A stretch of DNA of 64,000 nucleotides from Symbiodinium microadriaticum (Eukaryota; Sar; Dinophyceae; Suessiales; Symbiodiniaceae): assembly GCA_001939145.1 (NCBI GenBank), contig LSRX01000063.1:63188-127187 (forward strand), given 5' to 3'. Both the position numbers and the translations under genes were made by a program. Positions 36,250 to 48,342 of this stretch are shown one piece after another; the first letter of the stretch is position 1, and every line of letters begins with the position of its first letter. The notes beneath the pieces were generated by a model. That model had not been told where the DNA came from, did no database searches, and worked only from the letters and a program-made list of their open reading frames with translations.

Positions 36250-38542
36250 CTTGCTTTTTCGGGGATTTGGGCTTATGGGAAAGTTCGAAGTAAAGTCCCA
36301 CTGTAGGGTTTAGGGCTTGGCGGGGCCACAAGAGACCCAGACTTTCTGCACAGTTCATTTTCGTTTGGTTCAGAATCCCTGCAAACACCAGTGTTTCCTG
36401 TCTTCCGGCCATTGCCTTGTCCCCGTTTTTTTACGTTGAAATTTCATCTGTTTTTCAAAGATTTTCAAAGGCATCCGAAACCTGCACTGGTAATTGTGGG
36501 GTTTTCTGCACTGCTGCACTCTTTCGTCGTGTGCGAAACTAAGGCCCCTTTTGCTTGCATCCGCTTCTGCTCAGCCCTAGGTCTAATAACACGTTTTTTC
36601 ACCATAGTATGCCTGTCCCGACCATGGTGGCATCCATGGTCGATTCCGTTCTGAGAAGAGAGCATCCATGGCCCGAACATGATGACGTCCATGGTTTGAT
36701 CCGTTCTGAGAGGAGAGCATCCATGGCCTAACCAGTGTAATCAGTTCTGAGCAGAGACCATCCATGCTCCAATGATGATGACGTCCACGGTCTACTGTGT
36801 TCTGAGAAGAGAGCATCCATGGCCCAACCATGATGACGTCTATGGTCTCCATGATCTAATCCGTTCCGAGAAGGGGACACCTTTTTGGCAGAAACGGCTG
36901 GATGTATTTCTCAACACTAACGGCTGTGACCTAAGTGCTGCACCTCATGCTTACTGGTGGGGCCATACTTTTCCGCGGGTTCCGTTTGGACCCGCGAGGG
37001 TTTAGGGTTTAGGGGTTTAGGCCGTATATAATTGTGTCTTACCATATTTGGGCCCCCGCAGTACCTTCATCCCACCTGGTGAGGCTTTTGAGGTTGTGTT
37101 CCAGGGTTTAGCGGTCAGCCCTTTACTGCCAGCCCAACACTCAAAAGACAATAGAAGCTCTTAAGCCACGAATCCTAAACTCCGAGGCCACTACCCGGCA
37201 ATACCAAAGAACTCTAAAAACAGTACATGAGAAAGGGCTTGTTTTTCGAGTGTCCATTTCGCACACACATTGGTCGGTACCGAGCACGTGCCGTGTCTCC
37301 TGGTTTTGCTGATTGATTCGGCCCTCGGGTAGCTGACTTGCTGAATTTGGGGGATTTCGACGACGGAATCATGATTTGCGTGTCTTGCGGCTCAAAAGAA
37401 AGGCAGCTTGTCGATTGCAGATTTGCAGGACAGGTCAACGTCATTAGAGCATATCTACTGTTGTGATTGTTATCAACAGCTTCCAGTACTGGTCATTGAT
37501 ATTACTCCTCTGACTACTGGCATTATGCTTCTGCTTCGGTTCTTGTCATTCGACGCTTCTGCGTACTGCTTCCTGAATCCTGACCTCCTAAACACTGAAG
37601 TCTTGAACCCCAAAGCCTGATGCCTGGAAACTTCATCCGACACCCAAAACCAAAACCCCGACACCTGAAACTTCTCGACTTAACCCGAGACTGTCGAGGT
37701 TTGGGGGCACTTCGGGGACCAGACCCTGAACCTACATCCCTGTTAGGGTTTGGGGTTTAGGGGTTTAGGGGTTTAGGGCTCTGGAACCTAAACAATCCAC
37801 TTGGATGCCTTTGACACGTCTCTTGGCCCCCGACGCAGTCCATCCCGGCCGGGGAGAAACCTCACAGTTGTGATTGAGGCCCAAAGTTGAGGCCCAAATC
37901 ACACACCGACGCCAAACCCTAAACCCCAAATCACACACCGACACCACTCAACCCTAACAAGCTCCTACAAACCCTTAACCGGAACAGACCCTTAACTCCT
38001 CAAACCGAAACCCCCAATTGACGAAGTGAGAGCGCTTGCAGCTTCGGGCTTGCAATGTGGTTTCGGGATATACTGTACCAGACTATATTCACAGTATGTC
38101 ACAGTAAGGAATAGCTTTGTGAATGGCGTAGATTCCATATTACGGGTCTTCATGGAGTGGCCGAAGCTGACTATAATTTCTAGCCCCACATCCTACAACT
38201 CAACACCCATACTTTCCGAACCCCGACACCCTAAAACCCAAATCTTCTTTTTCATAACTAATGCCAGTCATTAACAGGCTTTAGCCTACCCTGTTGGCTG
38301 AAAGAGTGCCTGGGCCTAGTCTTGAATGGTATGCGAACCGTCGGACAAAGAGTGGGCATGCGTCCAGTTCGGCGACGAAGCCGCGTGAAACAAGTCCCGG
38401 ACTTCCGCTGCGGAACAGGATCGATAGGCTTAGCGCCAAATCCTAACAGCTTTGGGTTTGGGGGTCAGAAGGGTTTAGAGTTTAGAGCCTAAGCCCTAAA
38501 CCCTGAACCCTAAAACCCGTAACCCTTCTTCGGGGGGTCAGC
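36250..38542. other. Repeat-rich stretch without a firm gene
   Basis: Includes a degenerate tandem repeat at 36628-36876. The interval 37210-37470 is open on both strands over 60-75 codons; its plus frame contains FDDGIMICVSCGSKERQLVD, but borders are unclear. Telomere-like motifs occur at 36997-37020 and 37745-37785. Confidence 0.35.
36628..36876. repeat. Degenerate tandem repeat of about 42-66 bp
   Basis: The phrases GTTCTGAGAAGAGAGCATCC, ATGGCCCAACCATGATGACGTC and ATCCGTTCTGAG recur about five times, with near-copies starting at about 36650, 36705, 36747, 36800 and 36866. No coding role apparent. Confidence 0.75.
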
Positions 38543-38602
38543 CGATGCTGGGATCCCGCTCGCTCTCGATCAGTGCGATCTCCACTTGCTGAATGCCAGT
38601 AC
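38543..38602 (-). CDS. Candidate micro-exon, unknown protein
   Basis: Sixty bases from a GCGCAG acceptor to a GC donor, encoding TGIQQVEIALIESERDPSI plus split codons. It lies between a CCCTAAA array (about 38490-38530) and GGGTTAAGG/TTTAGG motifs on the right. The peptide looks genuine; its family was not recognised. Confidence 0.45.
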
Positions 38603-39995
38603 CTGCGCTGTGAAGTTTCGAGTCATGGGTTCTATACGGGTCTTGAACGCAAAGGTTCTGTCGGGACACGGGGGTTAAGGTTCAGTGTTAAGGACTAATT
38701 ACAGGGTTCAGGGTTTAGGATTTAGGGGTCTGGGATTCACGAATATCGGGAGTGTGGGAGTCGGGATCAACACTGTGGCTGGAGCTAGGCCCAAGGCCGC
38801 AGACACAGTTACAAAGCTGTCAACGAGAATGCAAGGGTGATGAATCTATAAGGCAGACGCTTTAATAATTTTGGGGTATACTATACTATAATGATAATAA
38901 GGCTCCCCCAAAATAGTACAGGTAATTATTAAGGCCCCTAATTTAACTGTCTACTACCTGCGACACATTGAATTCGATGCCTGCCCACTGCTAGCAGGCC
39001 AGTGTGCTTGTCACGCTAGGGTATTCGCAGCCTTTGACCTTGTGTCGCCCTTCCCGCACAAGAGCCAACTGTGTCTGCGTGGAGGCCTTGTCAACAAGTT
39101 GGAACTGGAAAAGCACTGCTCGTGTCAAGCTACACTGTCGTAGCTTGCTCATTGGCACTTCCAATTCTAACGGGTTTGTGGCCGCTCACGATCGCGTGCA
39201 GCATCGTTTTCCGACTTTTTCATCTTCCAAACCGCTACCACAACATGCGAAGCAGCTTGATGTTGCTCTAGTCGTGGTACTGCACGTTATAGTGTTTCCT
39301 CCAACTACTCTTCTCGTCGAACTGACAAAGCCGCAGCTGTTGCTTCGGAAGCTCATCTGGTCGAGCATTTCTGAAGACATGTTAACTACGTTTCTACGAT
39401 CTGACATTCAAGCAGTTTCTACCTCTTTGCGGCACCCCGACAACACCCATGCTAGCTGGACTCAACTACACAGACCACAGCTGGGATTGCCTGGCACCAC
39501 CTCGTCGCAGACGACAAGCGCGCCGAGCGTCCCCTGCAATGCAAGCGTGGCATAGGCATGTTTTGAAGTCGTAATCTGGGCAACCCGCATGCATCACGTC
39601 CTTGCGGAATTGCAAACGTCTTTGTTCGAGAGCAGACGTAAAACTTAGTTCATGCTCGCTTCAAGGCTGCCTGCGCACGTGGAATGACCACGTAGTTTCG
39701 TACATTCGTGCTGCATAGGTAGAAATGTACCACAGCCATCTGTTCATTCAGCACCTGTCTCCTCCTTGTGCTAATATCGGGGCCTTAATCATTACCCGTT
39801 CGACTGTGGGTTTCCTTATTATACTTTTTGTAGAATATAGCCAAAAACCATATTCGGCCCCTATATGACGGATATTCCGTCGAGAAATCCAAAGTCGGGG
39901 AACCCCGGCCTTCATCAGCAAATACGACGGCAGCGCATTCAAGCCCTGCAGCAGGATGAACTTCATGGGAATGTGGGAGTGAGCAGAGGGTTTAC
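38603..39995. other. Stretch with hairpin elements and an unsupported ORF
   Basis: Holds family-1 hairpin elements at 38851-38940 and, in reverse orientation, 39778-39865. A 183-codon plus-strand frame at 39004-39555 is the longest simple ORF outside the retroelement, but it has no recognisable motif. It could be chance, or part of a low-complexity host protein. Confidence 0.35.
38851..38940 (+). repeat. MITE-like hairpin element, family 1
   Basis: Contains TTTAATAATTTTGGGGTATAC near the left end, AATAAGGCTCCCCCAAAATAG inside, and GGTAATTATTAAGGCCCCTA at the right end. Confidence 0.5.
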
Positions 39996-40083
39996 CTGTT
40001 CAGATAAGCTTTCAACCTGCGGCTTCGCCTTCAAAGCCTGTATGGTCCGGGTCATGAAACAGTCTTCCAAGCGAATAAAGATG
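39996..40083 (-). CDS. Candidate exon, unknown protein
   Basis: Eighty-eight bases from an AAAAG acceptor to a GTAAAC donor, reading 29 codons that include RLEDCFMTRTIQALKAKPQ. The donor is canonical. The plus strand is also open here. No domain recognised. Confidence 0.45.
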
Positions 40084-40140
40084 CTTTTAGTGAGTCTCCC
40101 GGACCGCACGCACACCCGCCGATGCCATGTATAGATAATG

Positions 40141-40229
40141 TACAGGCCTTTATAATTAGAACAACGCTTTGGGGTATACTCATAATAAGGATCCCCGAAC
40201 GTAGTATAGGTAATTATTGAGGCCCCTAT
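40141..40229 (+). repeat. MITE-like hairpin element, family 1
   Basis: Starts TACAGGCCTTTATAATTAGA and ends GGTAATTATTGAGGCCCCTA, inverted relative to each other; the core matches other copies. Confidence 0.55.
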
Positions 40230-40407
40230 AGTACCATACGTACGCTCAGACAAAGGATTGTTGCCGACCAGCGAGCAGGAAGTGTTCATGCACAGCCAGT
40301 CGTCAGGTTCGGGTATAGGGTTAGGGTTCAGGGTTTTTTTTTTAGGGTTCAGAGTTCAGGGTGCAGGGTTCAGGGTTTAGGGTTTAATAAGGCTCATCGA
40401 CCAAAAC

Positions 40408-40509
40408 GGGGTAGTTCTCTAAATTGGGCTCCCGTTTAGGGTCCTTTTTATAAGGGTGCCGCACTGATTGGGGACCGCCAAAAAGGCACCCTACTTTAGA
40501 GAACTACCC
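40408..40509. repeat. MITE-like hairpin, family 3
   Basis: GGGTAGTTCTCTAAA at the left end is the exact inverse of TTTAGAGAACTACCC at the right end. A relative with less perfect ends is at 44348-44440. Confidence 0.6.
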
Positions 40510-40913
40510 ATATAGTGAGTCCTAGTATAAGGGTATAGGGCTTCTACTTTTAAGGGTCATGTGGTCCTTAAGGAAAAAGCTATGAGGTCTGGGGCTTAGT
40601 GTTTCGGGTTTCGGGTTTATGGTTCAATCACAGCAGTGATATGGTTGAGGGTTCAAAAACAGCAGTGATAGGCTTTAGGGCTCAATAACAACAGTGATAT
40701 CATCACGGGATAAGGCTGGCCTCTCCCTCTAACCCTAAGTCCTCCCGGCTCAGAGGTGCGATGGCTGAACCTCCTAGACCCCCGAAACCGAAACACTACC
40801 CCCTAAACCCTAAACCCTAGACCGAAACACTACCACCTATACTTGAATCTCGGAGGCACAAAGCTCTCGTCCTACATCCCTAAACTAGAATCCTGAAGAC
40901 AGAGCCCTTTCCC

Positions 40914-41015
40914 AGAGACTCCAAAACCCCTTAATTAAAGAAGTACCTCAGATTGTAATAGGACCACTAATAAGATTGAAGGTATATTCCTTAATTAAGG
41001 GGTTTTGGAGTCTCT
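40914..41015. repeat. Perfect 25-bp inverted repeat
   Basis: The left arm (40914-40938) starts AGAGACTCCAAAACCCC; the right arm (40991-41015) is its exact reverse complement. The loop is 52 bases. It abuts a C-run that contains an undetermined base at 41025. Confidence 0.8.
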
Positions 41016-42404
41016 GCCCCCCCGNCCACAGGGCGTAATGCGTCCTCGAGGATACTCCGGCCCTCGCCCAAGCACGGGTTTCTGCATTCCCGTTAATCAT
41101 AGGGGCTTAGAGGCTTAGGATTTAGGGAGGTTATGATGTCCGACCCCTAAACCCTAAAGCCTACATCCAATTCCTGAACCGGCTTGTGTTACAAGTAGGG
41201 GCTAACAGAACCATTTCGGAGCTTTACATGGTTTCATAAGGGGTTTCAGGGTTTTAAGTCTAAGTTTAGGATTTAAAGTTTAGGGCTCAGCACATTTCCC
41301 AGAGAGTCAGTCATTGAATACTGCTGGAGCTACTCGCACGGTGAGGGAGTCTCTTGGATGAAGTGATATTGCCATGGGATTTTGATGGGTTTAGCAGGGT
41401 TCAAGGTTCAGGGTGTGGAGCTCTAAACCCTTCTGGTGTTTACAATAAACGCTGCATTGTGGCTGCGGTGCCATACCTCCATGGGAGGTCGACAGCATGT
41501 GTTTTTCTTGTTTTTGTTGGTAGTTACTCCTGGTATGTCTGCTATGCTTAGAGCTTAGGGTCCAGGGTTTGGATCCGCGGCAGGACACTAGTGCTGCTGA
41601 TGATGATAATGCTGACGGTCCTTTTCGAGCTGAGTGCCAGGGGGGGGGCTAGCAGGCGGGTCTTTCGGCTTTGCCTGGCTTCGCATTGCAAGCTTTAGGA
41701 CATCAGGGGTTTGGCTTCAGAACTTCAGGGCCAAGGCATCAGGCCCCAGCCCTAATCCTGACCGAACCCGCTCAAAACCCAAGAATCCAACTTAATTGCT
41801 AAACAGACAGTCCCTAAACCCCTTAAGATCCAACCCCCAGCCTTCAACCCTACATGATGCAGATCCCTGATGATGCCCAGCACCTTATGATGTGAGGGGG
41901 GACGGTGCGCCACCAGGTCTTTCTCTTCCCACCTCCGCGTTGCCAGGAATCTTCGATAAACGATCGTGTGCCCGTTGAAGCTCGTAGCTGAGAAGCAGCC
42001 TGGCACATGGTTGGCACCTAACAAACCACCATCCAATATTCCGAAACACGTTCTACTTTGCAGCTTCCTTCAATGTGTTTTTTGCATAAACTGCCCCAGC
42101 CCTCCGAAAACCGAAGCAGCAAACAGCCCTGGTCGGTCGCTGTCAGTGCACATCTTTGCAACTCCGTTCTTGGCTGGTTGTCCTCTGCCTCTTTGCCAAA
42201 CCTCTAGCCTTAAACCCTAAACCCTAAACCCTAAACCCCTAGCACTAAACCCTAAACCCCTAAACCCTGAACCCTAAACCCCTAGCCCTAAACCCTAAAG
42301 CCCTGGGGCCCTTAACCGAATCCCGAGGTCATACCAGCCCTGAAGACTGGGTGTCAACTGACCCGGGGTCTACTTTCAGCGAGCTTGGGTGTTTGGGGCT
42401 TAAG

Positions 42405-42606
42405 GCTTTCGGGTTTAGGGCGTTTAGGGCGTTTTGGGCGTTTAGGGTTAGGGCGTTGAGGGTTTAGGGTTTAGGACGTTTGGGGTTTAGGGTTTAGGGC
42501 GTTGAGGGTTTAGGGTTTAGGGCGGTGAGGGTTTAGGGCGTTTAGGGTTTAGGGTTTAGGGCGTTTAGGGTTTAGGGCTTAGGGCGTTGAGGGTTTAGGG
42601 CTTAGG
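42405..42606. repeat. Telomere-like array with GGGCG variants
   Basis: Alternating TTTAGGG, GGGCGTTTAGGG and GGGCGTTGAGGG units. It faces a CCCTAAA array at 42197-42306 across about 100 bp that reads open on both strands. Confidence 0.75.
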
Positions 42607-43523
42607 GGTTTCAACCTCCATCACTCCAGCCGGTTGTCTCGCAGTAGCGGGGGCCCTAAGAGTTAGAAAAGGGTCTTCAGGACTAAAGTGGGGTGCAGCT
42701 ATTAGATACCTTGGTCGTATCAACCCTAAACCCCAAACCCAAGATCCGAACCCCTTTAAAACCCTAGACCCTAAAACCTAGATCCTAAACCCCAAACCCT
42801 GAACCCTGGACCCTAAAACCTATAGACCCTAAACCCTAAACCGCAACCATGGACCCTAAGTGGGGGTTGTTCTTTATTATGGTTGCAGCCCGTAGCTCGA
42901 AAATCGCCTTGCGCTTCGCCCTTGCGCGCTCTTGCGCACACACGGTTTTAAACACATTCCCACCTTGAAGCCTTGATAGACCTTCTTACACTACTTTACC
43001 GCATTGCTGTCGCCCTGGCGCGCGCTTGCGCCGTGCTGGTTTTGGAGCAGGTCCTAAACCTGCATTAAAATATTAAAGTGCGCTGTTAGTCTACGGTCAA
43101 GAGGCTGGGGTTTCAACAACTCTCGAGTAGCGTGGCTCAACCGTGCAGGCAGTTACTTGCTTGGGATGCAGGCCCCTTGCGCCTACAACCCCAAACTCAC
43201 CCCAAAATAAAGGTGAGCTGAGATTTCCTGAGGATACGTAAAGTTTGGCGTTTAGGTTGTAGGATTTAGGGTTTGGGTAAGCCCTGAACCGCAAGAAACC
43301 CACATAAGCACCACCCTAGTGAGCCCTTACAAGGTCAAGTCTAACAACAACTCCCCAAGAAGCCTTAAAAAGACCCTATAAGCTGCAAGCCCTGAGGAAG
43401 CCACGCCCCCCAAAAAACGCGCTTGGATTGCTGTGTCGCAGGAAAGAGCCGCGGGACGACATTCAGACTCTCCTGGCCGACCTGGCCGTTTTCTGTAGGG
43501 GTTTAGGGTTTTTTCCTGGCTGT

Positions 43524-43620
43524 TACCCATAGGCCCCTAAGCAGTTCCTCTTTATGGTGTATATTTAGAACCCTATATAAGGTAATCCCAAAAAGGAACT
43601 ACTTAGGGGCTTATGGGTAG
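43524..43620. repeat. MITE-like hairpin, family 2
   Basis: The left end TACCCATAGGCCCCTAAG and the right end CTTAGGGGCTTATGGGTA are inverted, extending inward to AGTTCCT/AGGAACT. Second full copy at 48651-48745, one half at 46111-46145. Confidence 0.7.
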
Positions 43621-44347
43621 CTCCGAGACCCTAGTTGGCCCCCGGGGGCCTAAACCAGTCAGAGTTTCACGCATCGCTCCTCAAAGGGTGTGTAGGCTCC
43701 GAATCCGAATCCGAAACCGTAAGCCCTGAAGCCTTCAGTGCCGCAGTGCGCAGTACTGGAGAATACTGAGCCCACCACACCTGAAAGACCTAGAGTCCAA
43801 GAGTCCACAAAAATTATTGGGGCCCCTGGGCCCTTCGACGGTGTACTGACACTGTGGAGACGACAAAGGAAAGGTCTTGTCGGGCCTGTTCCGAAATCTA
43901 CTACCATGTCTAATGTTGAACATCGCGATGTCAGCCTTAAGCGCCCTACATAACCCCACATGGTGCTCAACCGTCCTCCTCTGTTCCAAAGATTGCGGCT
44001 TCCGAACATACCAATTGCTCACATTGTAGCATCCTGAATCAGGAGGAGTACGCAATCATACACTATGGTATACCATCACATATTCGAACATACCAGCATG
44101 AACTACCTGAGTTACCGCACGCTTTTCTGCAGGTTTTCCGGTTTGGAGGCTTTCGCATTGGATTCTAGGCGCTTCAAGGACAGGGCTTTACTTTGGAAAG
44201 GGGGTAGGGGGGGGGTGGGCCGGGTGGTGGGGAGGGCTGCTTTCGTTCTGGTGCCTCAACTGTGTCTGAAAACTGGGCTCTGGACCCAAAGCATCTTAAA
44301 GGAGAATTTCCATGACCATGTGAAGCCTGACGAAGACCACCATGCGA

Positions 44348-44440
44348 GCAGTTCTCTAAATTAGTGTCCCGATTAGGATCCTTTTTATAAGGATACCGTA
44401 TTATGTTTGGGACCGAAAAGGACCCTAATTTAGACTGCAG
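44348..44440. repeat. MITE-like hairpin, family 3
   Basis: Shares GTTCTCTAAATT, AGGATCCTTTTTATAAGG and ACCGAAAAGGACCCTAATTTAG with the 40408 copy; the ends are decayed. Confidence 0.5.
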
Positions 44441-44745
44441 CCCACAGAATGATACTCAGCACGCGGATATTTCAGATTGTGACGCTTCCTGCGATGCATC
44501 TGGTCTCTGCTTACAGAGCTCCAACAATGGCACCGTCGTACGGAGTACATGCTCGCGGTCCCCAAGTTATCTGACCGGGAAGTCGCGTCCCGGCCCTTTG
44601 CAAGAACAGCCTGGGCCTCGACGAGCCCAGCACACTACAAAGACCCTAAACCCCAGAGAACCCCGAAGACTCACTAAAGATCCTTTAAGTTGCTCACCCG
44701 GTTAAACCAAGCTCTGAACGCGAAAGAGACCCTTCTGGCCGACCC

Positions 44746-44970
44746 CTAAGAGAACCACTGTTGATGGTATAAACCTTGGATTACCTTCAGGACCCTAAAC
44801 TATGGGAACCTCTAAGAGAACCACTGTTGATGGTATATATCTTGGATTACTGTAAGGACCCTAAACGATGGGAATTATGGTATATTCCTTCTATGGGTAA
44901 ATTACCTTAAGGACCCTAAACTATGGGAATTTATGGTATATTCCTTACTATGGGTAACGCAGGATTCATA
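44746..44970. repeat. Partial tandem repeat
   Basis: CTAAGAGAACCACTGTTGAT occurs at 44746 and again 66 bp later. GGACCCTAAACTATGGGAA occurs three times. A diverged relative is at 9036-9125. Confidence 0.65.
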
Positions 44971-46813
44971 TCATCAACGGAATCTTCGCAGGATCCGCCG
45001 ACCGGTCGCTCGTAGGGTCCTCGGCGGGAGCAGGGCTTTCCCAGATCTTCCGATGTCCCTGGAATATGCCTTAAATCATGTTCGGGATCCCTAGTATCAT
45101 TCACGGTATATCCCGTAGTTAAGGGACATTGGAAGGTCTGGGTTCTCGCCGATGGACTTAGTCACAGCAGAAGTCCTAGTGTTCAGGATTGTGGAGAAAG
45201 GGCTTACTATAGGGATGGGAATAATCACTAATAGTACCCCCTTGCAGCCCGTCATATAACTATAGTATAATATCCCCCAAAACCCTCTTCTAATTCTTAA
45301 GGCCGCGATACGATATTTCCCCTAAGATGACTTGAACGCCCTCGTGCCCGTCGTTTCTCGCAGCCAGCTGGGTCACCGGGCAAGCACGGCAAGCTCTGAC
45401 CAAGTAGACTGACCTGTCTTGAGGGTTCAAGAACAAGCGCTGGTAAAGGGTGATGGCGAAAACAGCAACAAGCGACCAGGATAGCAATCGTCAATAATAC
45501 GACACAGAAGAGGGATGTGGCACCTTAAGAAGAAGGAGAGATAAGGACAGCCGGACGGACAAATCACGATTACCGGAAGAACTCAGAACATGTGCAGCAA
45601 ATCCGCGCTATTTCGCACAAGCAGAGAGATGTAAATACATGCTTGGAATGGGTTTAGGGTTCGGGGCCTTTCCAGTGACAATAGTATCCATGGGATATGT
45701 ATCATCTCTATATGTATAAGGGAAGGCCATTACTTGTTTAGACGGGTAGAAAGCTATTGATAGTTTTTTAGACCGGAAATTACAGCCTAAACTGCACCCG
45801 GCAACCACAAGAGTTGAGGAGTTTAGGGTAAGGACGAATCCTTAGTCCTGGACCCGTGCCAGGCGGTTTAGGGGTTTAGGGGATCCTACAAACCCGAAGC
45901 TCTAAACCCTAAGCCCTGCATCTCAAAGATCAAAAGTCCGACTCCCTCTCTGAATCCCCACTTGCGGGGTGTTTTTGGAAAGTTGGGGTTTTCCTTACTA
46001 GAGTTTTAGGGCTTGGGGTTTAGAGTGTCGCTACGTTTTGAATTGTCAGGGTTTTAGGGCTTAGGGTTTAGAGTTTGTTTTAGTAAGTTGGCTCGGGATG
46101 CTTTTGGTAGCCCCAAAAAGGAACTACTTAGGGGCCTATGGGTAGGTTGTAGCCGTGCTTCGCCTAAGGCAACCCTTGGCTTCCCACCAGTCTGCTGTCG
46201 GCGCCTGGCGCGGCGGGTGGCTTTCCGCGGCGTGTTGTCTCTACAGATTTGGGCTTCTCCTGGAGGGCTATTCCGTGGGGGAGGCGGGGTGCCGGGGATA
46301 CGAGCCGATTTCATTTTCGGATACCCGGCTTCAAGCAGCTGTGCAACTCTTCCCACCTTGGGGAGAGTCTGATCTCGAGGCTAGCCCAAGCCATGGGCGA
46401 GATCGAGCCAGAGCTGGCCAAGGGGCTCTGCACATTTGCGCTACTTGTTGACACCAGATAACACGAAGCTGCATTTTGCTTCGCACTTGCGGCTGTCGGA
46501 GCAGCCCCAGTCACCGAGGTGGGCCAGGCTTTTTGCTTTTTTGCTTCAGGATGATCGGGTTTTGGGGGCTTAGTTGTTTTCAGGGGTTGCAGCCATAAAG
46601 TCCTGCATGGGGCACGTTGCGGCCACGGCAAACGGGTACTTCAGGGTGAAACTGCGGGCTTTACCCATCCACGTTTTGTGGAGATGTGGGACGGCTGTCA
46701 GGCCGTTTCCTCGAAACACGGTTTAGGGCTTAGGATTTACATCGGGGCTTTGAAGCACAGAAGCTGCGCCTTGCAAACATTTAGGGACTGTGGGGCTGAA
46801 CCTGAAGGATGTG

Positions 46814-46915
46814 GGGGTTTCCGAAAATAAGGAACCCTACTATAGAACCCTAAGTAGTAGGATCCTCATTATCAGGACCCCAAAAATAAGGCACCCCTAA
46901 TTTTCGGAAAGTCCC
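46814..46915. repeat. MITE-like hairpin, family 4
   Basis: GGGTTTCCGAAAATAAGG at the left and CCCCTAATTTTCGGAAAGTC at the right are inverted; same family as 32518-32617. Confidence 0.65.
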
Positions 46916-47825
46916 ATATGGGACTTGTAAGCCCAAAACCTCGACGGGACCCTCCGAAGGTCCTGTCGCTCAACGCTCCCTTCGTCATCTGCGCCGTTGC
47001 CTTACCAGGGCTTCCTGTGTAGTGCCCGACATGTATGTCACTCCTACTCTTGTCCCCCCCCCACCTCACATCAGAAGCCTCCCAGCCCCTCAGGGCCATT
47101 GTCTGAGAGGCTCGTTTAGGCAGGTCCCTAAGTTCCTTGGGGATATGCGGCTTTCAGGTTCGGGGCTTCGGATGTTTGGTGCTAAGCCGGGTGGGCGCTA
47201 CAAGGGGATGCTTCTGCTTTTGAAGCCCTAAAGCTCTGGACACACACTTTCTCCACAGCTTTGCATCCTGCCCTGAATCTGAAGCCTTGAAACCTTCAGC
47301 GCAGTGCCCTAATTCTAAATACTCTACACCTCAAGCCCCAAACCCAAAACCCTCAAAACCCTGCCACCCTGAATGCTGCAAGGGATGTTTTCATTTAAAA
47401 AATTCGGTTTGAATCAGAATGGAGGGGGCTCCGGATGTCTTAACTTGTGTTTCCAGGCATTTATCCAGTCTAGGGGCTGAGGCTTTGAGGCTTAGTTAGG
47501 GACTCTAGGCAAGGGCACGCTTGACTTCGGAGCGGTACATTAGTCTACCGATGAAGCCGCTATGCCTCACTCGTCTTCCATCGCTTCATCATTTTTCGCA
47601 CTGTTCCGGGACACGGAGATGGAATGAATGTGCTGATACCTTGGCTGCAGCCGAGGTCGTCTAGGGTCGGTATATATAGCACACCGTCATACCGCCGTCC
47701 TGAAATAAACGGTTCTGTCGAGCTGCACCTCCACAACCCCTTAAGCCCGAGTCCCTAAACCCTAAACCCTAAACATCCCTAAGCCATGAACAGGCCCCAC
47801 CCTAGATCCGGAACCATGCGGTTTA

Positions 47826-47912
47826 GGGCTTAGGAGTTTAGGGTTCAAAGCTTAGGAGTTTAGGGTTCAAAGTTTAGGAGTTTGGGGTTTAAAGTTTAGG
47901 AGTTTAGGGTTT
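47826..47912. repeat. 20-bp tandem repeat, four copies
   Basis: Unit close to TTAGGAGTTTAGGGTTCAAAG, an expanded derivative of the TTTAGGG motif. Confidence 0.75.
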
Positions 47913-48342
47913 ATAAAGTCCAAGAGCCCCAGGCTCAAACCCAAGGATCTGCCCTGGAACCCTCAAGCAGTAGCAATACTGTCGCTTCCCTGGTCCTTAA
48001 CCACTCCCCTCTTGCCAATCCTTGTGGCCCCAGCTGGACTTTGGGCAGCTGGACTTGAACTAAAACTATCTTGAGGGCAACTGTCCAACATCCGCCAAAG
48101 GCCCAAACAGTTCTAAACCCTTAACCACGCACTATAAACCCAAAAAGTCCCACAACCCCTGGACGTCCGTCACAACAAGCACTCGCTGAAATCCCTAGAG
48201 ACCCTGACCCCGAAAGCCGGATCCCTAACTTAACACTCATTCCCGCCAAACCCTAAACCCCCAAAAACCTGAACCCCAAACCCTAAACCCCGAAATCCCT
48301 AGACCCTAAACCTTAAACCCTAAACCCCTAAACCCAAAACCC

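Larger units (their letters stand above)
41026..48342. other. Repeat-dense region with weak coding islands
   Basis: TTTAGGG/CCCTAAA arrays dominate (notably 42197-42306, 42405-42606, 42722-42860). Weak coding-looking islands: 41840-42010 minus (contains VYRRFLATRRWEEKD); 43442-43494 plus (KEPRDDIQTLLADLAVF); 44517-44581 plus (LQQWHRRTEYMLAVPKL), also open on minus; 45320-45480 minus; 46325-46440 plus (LAQAMGEIEPELAKGLCTF). None has enough support for a gene call. A reverse-oriented family-1 hairpin lies at about 45213-45308. Confidence 0.35.

Noticed and set aside
39004-39555. 183-codon plus-strand ORF as a gene
   Set aside because: No recognisable motif, no neighbouring support; kept only as a remark.
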